38,307 nt of DNA. It comes from Peptococcaceae bacterium UBA7702 (GTDB lineage Bacteria; Bacillota; Dehalobacteriia; UBA7702). Of this stretch, positions 22,140-30,813 are shown in pieces. The notes below the pieces were generated by a model that did no database searches, was not told the origin of the DNA, and saw nothing but the letters and a program-made list of their open reading frames with translations. Position 1 is the first letter of the stretch. Every line of letters begins with the position of its first letter. Location of the stretch: contig DLGE01000002.1 in the NCBI GenBank assembly GCA_002482535.1, forward strand, positions 1 through 38,307, in the 5' to 3' direction. A program made the translations under genes and the position numbers.

Positions 22140-24392
22140 TTAGTTGCACTTGGAAAATCCGCATTGAGGGCAAATCACACAGCCACCTTCATGAAGGATA
22201 TCGGCGCCGCATTCAGGACAAAAGCGCATCTTGGCGGAGTCTAACTGGAACGATATGTGATCGGGGATTTTCGGCAGTTTCTCAACGACCGTCTCCGTTT
22301 TTTCTCCTTGAACAGACTTTTCCGCCTGGAGCAAAACTTTGGCAATGGCGTCGGGGCAGGAAAGCACCGAAAGCCCCTTCTGCCGGATGGTGGAGGGACA
22401 GCGAATGCCCTTCAATTGTTTGATCACATCTTCGATGCCGATGCCGCTGCGCAAAGAAAGGGAGGCCAAACGACCCACTGCCTCGGATTGGGAGGGGCAG
22501 CCGCCGTGCTTGCCGGTATTGGTGAACACTTCGCAAATGCCCTGATCATCATAGTTGACGGTGACATAGAGCTTGCCGCAGCCGATGTAAACCTGTTCCG
22601 TAAAGCCGCGCATCACCGCGGGCCGGGGCCGGGGACCGAGGCTACCAAAGGTTTCCGACGGCTCCTTTGCCGCGATCTCCTGCTCACCGACGCCGATGCT
22701 CAGCACCTGGGCGTCACGGCTGTGATCACGGTAAATGGTAACGCCCTTACACCCCTGCTTCCAGGCAAGGAGATAGACTTCTTCCACTTCATCCCTGGTT
22801 GCGTCTCTCTTAAAATTGACGGTTTTGGAAACCGCGTTATCGGTATATTTCTGAAAGGCCGCCTGCATCCGAATGTGCCATTGGGGACTCACGTCATGGG
22901 CGGAAACAAAGATTCGCTTTAAATCAGCGGGCACCGCCTCGATGTGGGCAAGGGTGCCTTCTTCGGCGATCTGACGCATCAGCGCTTCCGAATAGAGGCC
23001 GCGGCGCTCCAATTCTCCCTGAAGAATGGGGTTGGTTTCGGTGAGTTCCGTTTGATCCATAACATTGCGCACGTAGGCATAGGCAAAAACCGGTTCCACG
23101 CCGCTGGAAACACCGGCAATGATGGATAAGGTGCCGGTGGGGGCGATGGTGGTGACGGTACCATTGCGGTAGGCGCGATCACCGGCGAGAGTACTATCTC
23201 CAAATAGCGGGAAAGCGCCGCGTTTCTCCGCAAGCTTCGCGCTGGCTTCCCTGGCGCGGGTATGGATGAACCGCATCAGTTCTTCCGCTGTGGCGACACC
23301 CTCTTCGGAATTATAAGCGATACCGAGGAGGAGCAGCAAATCAGCGAAACCCATGACGCCGAGACCGACCTTCCGCGTAGAACGGGTCATTTCAGCAATG
23401 AGGTCCAGGGGATAGCGGTTGGCGTCAATGACATTGTCCAGCAGATGAATGGCAGTATCCACGGTTTTACCGAGGAGATCGTAATCGATGGCGGTTTGAC
23501 CGCCCTCTTTTTTCGTCATCTTGGTCAGATTGATGGAGCCCAGATTGCAGGATTCATAGGGCAGCAGAGGCTGTTCGCCGCAGGGATTCGTCGATTCGAT
23601 GGCTCCCTTGGTGGGGACAATATTATCGCGGTTTAACCGGTCAATAAAGATAATGCCGGGTTCACCGTTACGCCAGGCGGCATCGACGATCTTGCGGAAG
23701 ACTTCCCCGGCATTGAGCTGCCCTGTCACTTCCCGGCTGCGGGGATCGACGAGATCGTAATCCGCCCCTTTTTCCGCCGCTTGCATAAACCCTTCTGTCA
23801 AGGCTACGGAAATATTAAAGTTGGAAAGCGTACTGTCCTCCGCTTTACAGTCGATGAACTCTAAAATATCGGGATGATCCACCCTTAAGATGCCCATGTT
23901 GGCGCCGCGACGGGTACCGCCCTGTTTCACCGCTTCGGTAGCGGCGTTGAATACCTTCATAAAGCTGATGGGGCCCGAGGCCACGCCTCCCGTGGTCTGC
24001 ACCACGCTGCCTTTGGGCCGCAGGCGGGAAAAGGAAAAGCCGGTACCGCCCCCGGATTTATGAATCAGGGCGGCCTGTTTAATCGTATCGAAAATCCGGT
24101 CCATGGAATCTTCCACCGGTAAAACGAAGCAGGCGGAAAGCTGGCCCAGCTCTTTACCGGCATTCATCAGCGTGGGAGAATTGGGCAGAAATTTCAGGCT
24201 CGTCATCAACTCGTAAAATTCCTCCGCCAATTGGTTGACATCGGCATTTTTATCATAATTCAAGTCGGGGGCCGCCAAAGCCGCGGCAACCCGCCGAAAG
24301 AGCCCCTCCGGTGATTCGATGAGATTCCCTTCGGTATCCCGGGTCAGATACCGCCGCTCTAAAACGACAAGGGCATTTTCACTGATTTGCAT
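22140..24392 (-). CDS. nrdJ: Adenosylcobalamin-dependent ribonucleoside-diphosphate reductase (class II)
   Basis: The 750-residue enzyme makes deoxyribonucleotides using a radical from coenzyme B12, with no oxygen needed. Visible features: redox cysteine pair Cys88 (LSACFV) and Cys282 (ESCNLGSINL), the thiyl-radical site N269-P-C271-G-E273, the phosphate-binding stretch APTGTLS, and a C-terminal zinc-ribbon-like tail CPECG / CPQCG ending in Cys. No cone (dATP) domain stands out at the N-terminus. GGAG lies eight bases before the ATG. A promoter lies at 24453-24481. Its use of B12 fits an organism already invested in corrinoids for methyl transfer. Confidence 0.96.
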   Translation of the reverse strand: MQISENALVVLERRYLTRDTEGNLIESPEGLFRRVAAALAAPDLNYDKNADVNQLAEEFYELMTSLKFLPNSPTLMNAGKELGQLSACFVLPVEDSMDRIFDTIKQAALIHKSGGGTGFSFSRLRPKGSVVQTTGGVASGPISFMKVFNAATEAVKQGGTRRGANMGILRVDHPDILEFIDCKAEDSTLSNFNISVALTEGFMQAAEKGADYDLVDPRSREVTGQLNAGEVFRKIVDAAWRNGEPGIIFIDRLNRDNIVPTKGAIESTNPCGEQPLLPYESCNLGSINLTKMTKKEGGQTAIDYDLLGKTVDTAIHLLDNVIDANRYPLDLIAEMTRSTRKVGLGVMGFADLLLLLGIAYNSEEGVATAEELMRFIHTRAREASAKLAEKRGAFPLFGDSTLAGDRAYRNGTVTTIAPTGTLSIIAGVSSGVEPVFAYAYVRNVMDQTELTETNPILQGELERRGLYSEALMRQIAEEGTLAHIEAVPADLKRIFVSAHDVSPQWHIRMQAAFQKYTDNAVSKTVNFKRDATRDEVEEVYLLAWKQGCKGVTIYRDHSRDAQVLSIGVGEQEIAAKEPSETFGSLGPRPRPAVMRGFTEQVYIGCGKLYVTVNYDDQGICEVFTNTGKHGGCPSQSEAVGRLASLSLRSGIGIEDVIKQLKGIRCPSTIRQKGLSVLSCPDAIAKVLLQAEKSVQGEKTETVVEKLPKIPDHISFQLDSAKMRFCPECGADILHEGGCVICPQCGFSKCN

Positions 24393-24708
24393 AGTTTTGC
24401 TCCTATTTCTTTCTCTGATCGCAATGGTGTCCGTAGATCATCGCATAGCTATATTTTGTCATGATTCCGATGTTTTGTCAATGCTAAGACCCTTTGAAAG
24501 CATGGGCTGAACTGCCAAAAGCCAACGCCGCAAAAGCAGCAAGACACCTGCTTGCAAGTGGTTAAGTTCCATTTTTCCCGGCAACGCCTCGGCTTTGCCG
24601 CGGCAAGGCCGAAAATCGGTTAAAATCTGTAAACCGTTGGATTTTTTTAAGCGAAATCCCAAAGGCGAAAGACAAGATACCGCGCTGCTGCTTTCAGCAA
24701 AGGGTACA
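24393..24708. other. Gap between the third activator gene and nrdJ
   Basis: About 315 bases. It holds the nrdJ promoter, a GC-rich imperfect palindrome at 24590-24611 centred on TTGCCGCGGCAA, and a short inverted repeat just after the activator stop. No open frame, NrdR box or cobalamin riboswitch was recognised. Confidence 0.5.
24453..24481 (-). promoter_or_regulatory. Sigma-A promoter of nrdJ
   Basis: On the minus strand TTGACA (24476-24481), 17 bases, CAAAAT (24453-24458). The heptamer GACAAAA occurs twice, once over each promoter element, 19 bp apart. Confidence 0.6.
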
Positions 24709-26178
24709 TCAGGAACGGGTGATTTCATGAACATCAATGGCAAACCGGCGAATCCGGTAATGCAGATTCTGCCGCAAAACCCCCAATTCCGCCGCGGCTT
24801 TGGTGATATTTCCCTGATGTTTGCGCAACGCGGAAATAATCATCTTTTTTTCAAGTTCCAGTAACGCTTGGCGCAAGGTACCCTGTTGATCAGAAATATC
24901 CTGAGGGCATTGATTGGCGTAAAACTTATCCAGCAAATACTGGGGCAATAGCTCCTTACGTAAGATCCGGTCTGCCTTCCCTGCCGTAAACATACAGCGG
25001 CCGATCACACTGTCCAATTCTCTCACATTGCCAGGCCAGGTATAAGCATAGAATAAATCCAAAACATCGTCGGCGACACCGCTCATAAACAAATCAAACT
25101 CTTTGCCGTACTTCTGTATGAAAAATTCAGATAAAAGTTTGATGTCCCCTTTTCTTTGCCGAAGGGGAGGCACTTGGATGGTGACGGTGGCCAAACGGTA
25201 ATACAGATCGGGACGCAAGATCTTTTCAAAATCCGCCGCCAAGGGATCGGCGTTGGTAGCGCTGATGATTCTGCAGGTAATCGGAATTTCCTTTTTGCTG
25301 CCGATACGCCGCACCGCCTTTTCCTGGAGCACACGCAATAACTTGGGTTGAAGATCCATGGGCATGGAATTGATTTCATCCAAAAAGAGGGTGCCGCCAT
25401 TGGCCTGTTCAAACAATCCCGGCATATCCACAGCACCGGTAAACGCACCTTTTTCCGTACCAAAAAGCAGGCTCTCCATGAGGGATGCAGGGATCGCCGC
25501 GCAATTCACCGGCACAAAGGGACCTTTCGAAAACAAACTGGCATTATGGATACCGTTGGCATACAATTCCTTTCCCGTACCGGTTTCGCCGACGATGAAT
25601 ACCGGCATCTCATGGAGGGCAACCTTCCTGGACAAGGCGATGGTTTCTTTGATTTTAGGATCTTCGCCGATGATATCGGCGAAGACATACTTCGCCCCGT
25701 TGGCGTCAGCTTCTTCCCGGGAAAACTTCTTTTGCATTTCCAGGGTAACGGCGATAAACTCGCTGATCTGATTGATATTTCTAAAAATATTATAAACGCC
25801 GCAGAGCTTGTCCTGATAAAAAAACGGGTAGGAATTCAGGATCACCTTCACTTTTTTCCCATCGGATAACTCATATTCAAAAGGCTGTTCGATCAAGGGT
25901 TTCCCTGTTCGTTTAACTTTATTGGTAACCTCCACGTCAAAAAGATAGTCCGGAGAGGTAAAGACCTCCACCTCTTTCTTCCCCAACACGTTTTCCTGTT
26001 TTTGATTTTCAATTTTTTCCGCTTCCCGATTGTATACCACGAGCACATCATCTTCGTCGGTGGAACATACGGCTTCATGGATATGATCCAGGATCTCCTT
26101 CAACAACTGATTTTCCTTTTTCAGTGTTTCCAGTTCCAAGTTACATTCCCCGCGGTGAGGATTATTTGTTTCCTTCAT
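24709..26178 (-). CDS. Sigma-54-dependent activator, PAS / AAA+ / Fis HTH, copy 3
   Basis: This 489-residue enhancer-binding protein has a short N-terminal coiled-coil stretch (LELETLKKENQLLKEIL, about residues 15-31), a PAS domain (about 30-140), Walker A GETGTGKE (197-204), GAFTGA (244-249), FLDEINSMP after Walker B, and a C-terminal Fis-type helix-turn-helix (AAELGVLRQNLHYRIRRF). The recognition helix differs clearly from copies 1 and 2. The start is ATG 26178 after GGGGGTGAT; an upstream ATG at 26211 precedes that site. It lies downstream of the alcohol dehydrogenase gene beyond a terminator, with its own extended -10 promoter. The nearest -24/-12 promoter is that of the PEBP-alcohol dehydrogenase unit, its likely target. 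Confidence 0.93.
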   Translation of the reverse strand: MKETNNPHRGECNLELETLKKENQLLKEILDHIHEAVCSTDEDDVLVVYNREAEKIENQKQENVLGKKEVEVFTSPDYLFDVEVTNKVKRTGKPLIEQPFEYELSDGKKVKVILNSYPFFYQDKLCGVYNIFRNINQISEFIAVTLEMQKKFSREEADANGAKYVFADIIGEDPKIKETIALSRKVALHEMPVFIVGETGTGKELYANGIHNASLFSKGPFVPVNCAAIPASLMESLLFGTEKGAFTGAVDMPGLFEQANGGTLFLDEINSMPMDLQPKLLRVLQEKAVRRIGSKKEIPITCRIISATNADPLAADFEKILRPDLYYRLATVTIQVPPLRQRKGDIKLLSEFFIQKYGKEFDLFMSGVADDVLDLFYAYTWPGNVRELDSVIGRCMFTAGKADRILRKELLPQYLLDKFYANQCPQDISDQQGTLRQALLELEKKMIISALRKHQGNITKAAAELGVLRQNLHYRIRRFAIDVHEITRS

Positions 26179-26209
26179 GGGATCACCCCCGTGTACTGAC
26201 TTTATCAAC

Positions 26210-26215
26210 ATTATA
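26210..26215 (-). promoter_or_regulatory. Extended -10 promoter of activator copy 3
   Basis: On the minus strand TG-T-TATAAT, with TATAAT at 26210-26215. The -35 region is weak. Confidence 0.5.
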
Positions 26216-26294
26216 ACATGTTTTTCTCCATACAGAAAACTTTTATGCTAAAATGACTGTTCGTCTCTTTTTCATCAATGACAGGATAAAAGCA

Positions 26295-26340
26295 AAAATA
26301 AAAAAAGAGGAAGAACCTGGTCAAGGAGTTCTTCCTCTTC
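26295..26340 (-). terminator. Terminator after the alcohol dehydrogenase gene
   Basis: AAGAGGAAGAAC (26305-26316 strand complement) pairs with GTTCTTCCTCTT (26328-26339) around an 11-base loop; on the minus strand it is followed by a run of T. Strong and one-sided. Confidence 0.92.
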
Positions 26341-26400
26341 ATATAGGGTAGGATTGATCATGCATTATAAAATCAACGGTTTTTGATGTTTCATTTCTTA

Positions 26401-27573
26401 TTACTTATAAGAATCCTCAAGAATTTGGATCATATCTTCCCGGGTCAGGGTGTAACGGTCCATGCTAATCCCCACTTCATCCACGGTCATTTTGGCGATG
26501 CGGGGAAAGTCTTCACGTTCAATACCGAAGGAGGACATGGCCAAATCCCGGCAGCCGGTCTCTTCCATCAAACGAATCAACGCCTGCACAAAGGCGTATC
26601 CCGGTCGTTTCGGATCTCTCTTTTCTCCCATAAGTTCGCCCAATTCATCAAATTCCAGAGGTAAATAGGAGCAAACTTTGGTGTAATAGGCTTCACAAAC
26701 TAAGATCAGACTTGCGCCGTGGGGCAGCTTCGGGAAGTAGCCGCCGAGGGCTTGGGCGAGAATATGATGAGAGGTCACGGAAATCAGCGCCATGGTGTAA
26801 CCGCTTAAAATATCGGCGGCATAAGCCATTTCACTGCGGGCCGCCAAATCGCCGGGATCCTTTACGACGCTGGGCAAATGCCGTGCTACGGTTTTTACGG
26901 ATTCCACAGCATATAGATCCACCATTCTGTCTTGATGTCCATTGGTAACGTAGCATTCAGCGGCGTGAAACAGGGCGTCAAAGCCCTGATAAATGGTGAG
27001 GTCCCGGGGAATGGTCAGCATCAGCTCCGGATCAATGACGGATACGGTGGGAAAGATGGCGTCGGCTGTAAAATCCAGCTTTTCACCGGTTTCTTCATTG
27101 GTGATCACACAGTATTGATCGTTTTCCGTGCCTGTTCCGCACGTTGTCGTCACCGCAACGATGGGGGCCGCCCCTACGATCAGCTTTTCTCCCCCTGTCC
27201 CGGTATAACCGTAATCCCAAAGGTCGCCGGGATTTTTCATCATCACGGCAATGGCTTTGGCCGCATCAATGCTGCTGCCACCGCCTAAGCCGAGAACAAA
27301 ATCACATTGATGCGCCAGGGCAACCTGGGCGCCGTCCATCACCGATTTTTTAGTGGGATTGGGTGTAATATGATCATAAACGACGGCGGTAACCTCGTTT
27401 TTTTGCAAAAGGTCAATCACTTTATCTTGAAGCCCCGATCTTTGCACATTGGAACCGCCGATGAAGCATAAAAGGGCCTTTTTCCCCGGTAAAGATATTT
27501 CTGCAAGTTCCTTGAGACGCCCCGCACCGAAAACAATACGGGTGGGAGTATATCGATCAACGGTAAACATCAT
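26401..27573 (-). CDS. Iron-containing (group III) alcohol dehydrogenase
   Basis: The 390-residue protein is an NAD(P)-dependent alcohol/aldehyde oxidoreductase of the Fe-ADH family. The nucleotide-binding GGGSSID lies at residues 97-103, and the metal ligands are Asp199 and His203 (GFDALFHAAE), His270 (TSHHILAQ) and His285 (LPHGASL). GAGG lies seven bases before the ATG. It follows the PEBP gene by 30 bp and shares its sigma-54 promoter. The substrate is unknown; in this context it might handle an aldehyde or alcohol released from an amine or diol compound, which is inference only. Confidence 0.92.
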   Translation of the reverse strand: MMFTVDRYTPTRIVFGAGRLKELAEISLPGKKALLCFIGGSNVQRSGLQDKVIDLLQKNEVTAVVYDHITPNPTKKSVMDGAQVALAHQCDFVLGLGGGSSIDAAKAIAVMMKNPGDLWDYGYTGTGGEKLIVGAAPIVAVTTTCGTGTENDQYCVITNEETGEKLDFTADAIFPTVSVIDPELMLTIPRDLTIYQGFDALFHAAECYVTNGHQDRMVDLYAVESVKTVARHLPSVVKDPGDLAARSEMAYAADILSGYTMALISVTSHHILAQALGGYFPKLPHGASLILVCEAYYTKVCSYLPLEFDELGELMGEKRDPKRPGYAFVQALIRLMEETGCRDLAMSSFGIEREDFPRIAKMTVDEVGISMDRYTLTREDMIQILEDSYK

Positions 27574-27603
27574 CTTATTTCCTCTTTTCTATGGGTGATA
27601 GGA

Positions 27604-28110
27604 TTATCCCTGATTGTCATAAATGCCTTTTAAGGTGAATTCATCAAGAATATGGCCATCCATCTGCCGGTAAAGTATATTATAGTTAAATCCGTTCTCT
27701 AACTGGAGCAACGTATCCAAAGCATAGACGTGCAGCTCATAAACGTGGGCGCCGTCAGAAGGCGCCGGGCCGCCATACATACTACACAGATCACGGGAGA
27801 GATTGCCGCCCTGGGGACTGATCCAGCTATTGACGCCTTGCACAAAGTCGGTTGCGCCCATACTTTCATTTTCCTGCAACTCATCCTTTTGGATATTTGC
27901 CGCTGTCCAATGAATCCAGGAAAAGCCACCGTTGGACGGAAAATCATCCTTATCCTCTAAAACAAGGGCATACGATAGGGTTTTAGCCGGCGCTTCTGTT
28001 ATTTTTAAGGGGAGCGAATAAGTGGGTACCTCATATTCATTGAGAGGCCCCCTCATGCCATATTTGTCCTCAATCACGCCATTTTTGATCCCCTTACTGC
28101 TTACTTTCAT
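27604..28110 (-). CDS. PEBP family protein (YbhB/YbcL, Raf-kinase-inhibitor-like)
   Basis: The 168-residue protein has the phosphatidylethanolamine-binding-protein fold signature: the strand YALVLEDKDD, WIHW in place of the usual W-x-H-W segment, and GGPAPSDGAHVYELHVYALD late in the chain. Bacterial members are small cytoplasmic or periplasmic proteins of mostly unknown role; no signal peptide is seen here. The start is ATG 28110 with GGAGG eight bases upstream; an ATG at 28116 lies too close to that site. It is the first gene of a sigma-54 unit with the alcohol dehydrogenase. Confidence 0.88.
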   Translation of the reverse strand: MKVSSKGIKNGVIEDKYGMRGPLNEYEVPTYSLPLKITEAPAKTLSYALVLEDKDDFPSNGGFSWIHWTAANIQKDELQENESMGATDFVQGVNSWISPQGGNLSRDLCSMYGGPAPSDGAHVYELHVYALDTLLQLENGFNYNILYRQMDGHILDEFTLKGIYDNQG

Positions 28111-28213
28111 TTGCATTCCTCCTGTTGTGCTTAAATTCTTGCACTTCGGTCAACCGGGGCTTACTGGCCCCATCATTTCATTCTTTATTCAAAAACCGGA
28201 CAGATTTATATTA

Positions 28214-28229
28214 TGCAAATTCCGTGCCA
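28214..28229 (-). promoter_or_regulatory. Sigma-54 promoter of the PEBP-alcohol dehydrogenase unit
   Basis: On the minus strand TGGCAC-GGAAT-TTGCA, an exact consensus match. Predicted start is near 28203, with a leader of about 90 bases. Confidence 0.92.
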
Positions 28230-28292
28230 AATAATACGGATCTTCATATGCAGGGTAAACACTGTATTCAATAGGAGAAACCCGTTTCCGAT

Positions 28293-28384
28293 AGAACAAA
28301 ATTTGTTCTCCCCTTACTTGTCAAATCAATAAATACCCTTTCATTCCCATAGAACAAGTTCTATTCATGAACAAATTGGGTTCA
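28293..28384. promoter_or_regulatory. GAACAA-type palindromes: enhancer candidate for activator copy 3
   Basis: AGAACAAAATTTGTTCT (28293-28309, perfect 8-1-8 palindrome), TAGAACAAGTTCTA (28350-28363, perfect 6-2-6) and TGAACAAATTGGGTTCA (28368-28384) lie 64-155 bp upstream of the -24 element. They differ from the GCAA-N6-TTGC sites linked to copies 1 and 2. Confidence 0.7.
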
Positions 28385-28424
28385 GCCGGCACCGCTTTTG
28401 TGGGAAATTAGCAACAGGAACATG

Positions 28425-28460
28425 AAAAAGCCGATTTCTGCTGTTCTGCAGAAACCGGCT
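28425..28460. terminator. Terminator after glyA
   Basis: AGCCGATTTCTGC (28429-28441) and GCAGAAACCGGCT (28448-28460) form a long stem with one mismatch; on the minus strand TTTTT follows. Confidence 0.88.
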
Positions 28461-28515
28461 TACTTTTCAGGGGTCACTTCTTGGGTAAACCCCTTCCTAT
28501 CATGTCTATATTGTT

Positions 28516-29787
28516 TTATTGATCACTGGGCAAAGGAAATTGCAGCGAAAATGCCTCGACCTCTTGATGTATTTCATCAAGTTTGGCTTTGTCGTCGCGA
28601 TGGTCAACAGCTTGTCTCATCCACGCGGCGATTTTATCCATATCCTTTTCTTTCAGGCCCTTGGTGGTGACCGCCGGGGTACCGAGGCGAATCCCACTGG
28701 GCCGAAAAGCCGGCAGCGGATCGTCGGCGATCACGTTTTTGTTCATCGTCAGCCCAATGGCGTCAAAAGCCGTTTCCGCTTCATGACCGTCAATGCCAAA
28801 GCTGCCGTAAATATTGATCAACATCATATGATTGCTGGTACCGCCGGTAACCAGCTGAAAGCCCCGTTTTTTCAGGGCCTCGGCTAAGGCCGCGGCATTT
28901 TTTACGACCTGTTGGGCGTATACTTTAAATTCCGGTTGCAAAGCCTCCCCGAAACAAACGGCCTTTGCCGCGATGGTGTGCATATGGGGCCCGCCCTGGG
29001 TACCGGGGAAAACTGCCCGGTCGATCAGAGTCGGGATATTTTCAATTGTTTTTTCAACTTGATTCAACGGGGTGGAGACGTTCCCTTTGGACAAGATCAT
29101 ACCGCCGCGAGGACCGCGCAATGTTTTATGGGTGGTTGTGGTGATCACGTGAAAACCGTAGTCGAAAGGATTTTCCGCGACGCCGCCGGCAATCAGCCCG
29201 GCAATGTGCGACATATCCGCCACCAGCAAGGCGCCAACTTCCTTACCAATCTCAGCAAATTTCCCGTAATTCAGTTGCCGGGGAAAGGACGAAAAACCGG
29301 CCATAATGATTTTCGGACGGTATTTCAGGGCCATTTGACGCAGCTCGTCATAATCAATTTCTCCGGTGGAGATATCTTTGATTTTATAACGTATAAAGCG
29401 GTAGAGGGAGGCGGATAAGGTTACCGGCGCGCCGTGGGTGAGATGACCGCCGTGGCTCAAATCCATGGCCAAAACCGTATCCCCGGGATCCAACCACGCG
29501 GCATACAAAGCATTGTTTGCCGACGCACCGGAGTGGGGCTGAACATTGGCATGATCCGCTTTAAACAGCTCCTTGGCGCGTTCAATTGCGAGCAGTTCCA
29601 CCTGATCCGTGTATTCCTGGCCGCCATAGTAACGCTTTCCCGGATACCCTTCCGCATACTTATTCGTAAAAACGCTACCGATGGCTTTTAGTACGTCACG
29701 GCTTACGTAATTTTCGCTGGGAATCAATTCCAAACCCCGCCTTTGCCGCTGGGTTTCCAATTCGATCAACTGCATCACATCTAACAT
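28516..29787 (-). CDS. glyA: Serine hydroxymethyltransferase
   Basis: The 423-residue PLP enzyme interconverts serine and glycine with tetrahydrofolate as the one-carbon carrier. The cofactor lysine is Lys221 in TTTTHKTLRGPRGG, and IPSENYVS, YAEGYPGKRYYGG and QPHSGASAN are the family's N-terminal motifs. The start is ATG 29787 with AAGGAG eight bases upstream; the frame extends to 29823 without a ribosome site. It links folate one-carbon units to amino acids, and would receive methyl-derived carbon if the methyltransferases feed folate; that link is inference. No glycine or folate riboswitch was recognised upstream. Confidence 0.97.
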   Translation of the reverse strand: MLDVMQLIELETQRQRRGLELIPSENYVSRDVLKAIGSVFTNKYAEGYPGKRYYGGQEYTDQVELLAIERAKELFKADHANVQPHSGASANNALYAAWLDPGDTVLAMDLSHGGHLTHGAPVTLSASLYRFIRYKIKDISTGEIDYDELRQMALKYRPKIIMAGFSSFPRQLNYGKFAEIGKEVGALLVADMSHIAGLIAGGVAENPFDYGFHVITTTTHKTLRGPRGGMILSKGNVSTPLNQVEKTIENIPTLIDRAVFPGTQGGPHMHTIAAKAVCFGEALQPEFKVYAQQVVKNAAALAEALKKRGFQLVTGGTSNHMMLINIYGSFGIDGHEAETAFDAIGLTMNKNVIADDPLPAFRPSGIRLGTPAVTTKGLKEKDMDKIAAWMRQAVDHRDDKAKLDEIHQEVEAFSLQFPLPSDQ

Positions 29788-30072
29788 TTCATTCGCTCCT
29801 TCGATAACAATAACTGAGATCAATTTTGCGGGACTCTCCCGTTATGATTTTTTATTATTTCTACAAAATTTATTCATGCCAAAAAGCCGGTCATGTGATA
29901 TGGGGCATAACATCTCCGGTAATTCCGGCAATTCTGATGATTGCATAATAGTTTAAATTCTATAATACTTCGTATTTTCCTCTTCGTTTTCGATTTTTTC
30001 TTCCTAATAATCATATGATAAAAGGATAACATACGGCAGTATTGTTGAATGGAGCTTTTAAAATAAAAGTGT

Positions 30073-30105
30073 AAAAGCGTCCCAGGTATATCGGGACGCT
30101 TTTTT
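30073..30105 (+). terminator. Strong hairpin terminator without an obvious upstream gene
   Basis: AAAAGCGTCCC (30073-30083) and GGGACGCTTTT (30093-30103) form an 11-bp stem ending in T's. T-rich sequence also follows on the minus strand, so it may serve the XRE gene. A related hairpin lies at 32788-32822. Confidence 0.75.
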
Positions 30106-30117
30106 CACGAAAATCTG

Positions 30118-30148
30118 GCCGGCTCTGTTAAACAAAACCGGCGTTTTT
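30118..30148 (+). terminator. Second rightward hairpin terminator
   Basis: GCCGG (30118-30122) and CCGGC (30138-30142) with GTT/AAC pairing inside, followed by GTTTTT. Confidence 0.55.
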
Positions 30149-30167
30149 ATGCTTACGCGATTGCGCC

Positions 30168-30419
30168 TTAATCCCTGAACTCAAATAACCTGGAGACCGG
30201 GATTTCCAGGACATTTGCGATATTGAAAAGAACTTCCAGAGACAATGTCGTGATCATGTTCGGGGCTTCGATCTCACCAAGGTAAGAACGGCTGATGCCT
30301 GCTTTCTCGGCAAGTTGTTCCTGGGTCATCCCTCCCCATTTACGGTAATAGGCAATATTCAAACCAAGGGCAATATATTTATCTCTGTTTTCCATGGCAA
30401 TTTTGGTACTGCGGGCCAT
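30168..30419 (-). CDS. Small XRE-family transcriptional regulator
   Basis: The 83-residue protein is little more than a Cro/C1-type helix-turn-helix domain (MTQEQLAEKAGISRSYLGEIE, about residues 31-51, contains the two DNA-binding helices). Such single-domain regulators are common on mobile elements. GAGGTG lies eight bases before the ATG. The upstream gap holds the palindrome AAAGTGTACCCTTT (30437-30450), a candidate operator, and the promoter of the divergent small gene. Confidence 0.9.
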   Translation of the reverse strand: MARSTKIAMENRDKYIALGLNIAYYRKWGGMTQEQLAEKAGISRSYLGEIEAPNMITTLSLEVLFNIANVLEIPVSRLFEFRD

Positions 30420-30436
30420 ACATCATCACCTCAACA

Positions 30437-30450
30437 AAAGTGTACCCTTT
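30437..30450. promoter_or_regulatory. Candidate XRE operator
   Basis: AAAG-T-GTAC-C-CTTT is an inverted repeat, AAAGnGTACnCTTT, 18 bases upstream of the XRE start codon. Confidence 0.45.
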
Positions 30451-30485
30451 GTGGCGCCGATTATAAATAAGCCATAGAATAGCAA

Positions 30486-30514
30486 TTGACATCTAACAGA
30501 TAACAATATATAAT
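30486..30514 (+). promoter_or_regulatory. Consensus sigma-A promoter for the 62-residue gene
   Basis: TTGACA (30486-30491), exactly 17 bp, TATAAT (30509-30514). Predicted start near 30521. Confidence 0.85.
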
Positions 30515-30562
30515 TAAAAAGCAACAATTGCCGTTATTATGGATACAAGGAAGTATTGACAA

Positions 30563-30751
30563 ATGCCAAACTATAAAAAAATGTATCATATTCTTTTTCA
30601 CGAAACAACAAACGCCATCACCGCATTACAAAGAGCCCAACAAGAGGCAGAAGAAGCCTATATCACCAGCGACGCTGTGGAAAACCTCACTGTGATAAGC
30701 TCAAATACAAGCATAAGCAAAGACAAGAAAAAGCATCCACCACAAAAATAA
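30563..30751 (+). CDS. Small protein of 62 residues, unknown function
   Basis: The product is polar and helical (MPNYKKMYHILFHETTNAI, then AQQEAEEAY), with a Ser/Lys-rich tail. I recall similar short proteins near mobile elements of anaerobic Firmicutes but cannot name a family. The case for a real gene is the perfect promoter 49 bases upstream, AAGGAAG ahead of the ATG, and a terminator overlapping its stop codon. Confidence 0.65.
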   Translation: MPNYKKMYHILFHETTNAITALQRAQQEAEEAYITSDAVENLTVISSNTSISKDKKKHPPQK

Positions 30752-30775
30752 TTTTGTGAGGGATGTCTTTCTTTT
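30731..30775 (+). terminator. Terminator of the 62-residue gene
   Basis: GCATCC...CACAAAA pairs with TTTTGTG...GGATG around TAA, followed by CTTTCTTTTT. Confidence 0.75.
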
Positions 30776-30813
30776 TAATGAAATCAATCGATCTTTCCTG
30801 TTTGTTCATAATT

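Larger units (their letters stand above)
29788..30167. other. Gap between the XRE gene and glyA, with two plus-strand terminators
   Basis: About 380 AT-rich bases. On the glyA side there are only short hairpins. At 30073-30105 and 30118-30148 two hairpins with T-runs read rightward although no rightward gene precedes them; a small RNA is possible but no promoter of good quality was found. Confidence 0.45.

Noticed and set aside
24393..24708. Cobalamin riboswitch or NrdR boxes upstream of nrdJ
   Set aside because: I found neither the B12-box type sequence nor paired NrdR repeats; only a sigma-A promoter and GC-rich inverted repeats are visible.
29788..29960. Glycine or tetrahydrofolate riboswitch in the glyA leader
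   Set aside because: Only short unrelated hairpins (such as CGGG-AGAGT-CCCG) are present and the conserved core bases are missing.
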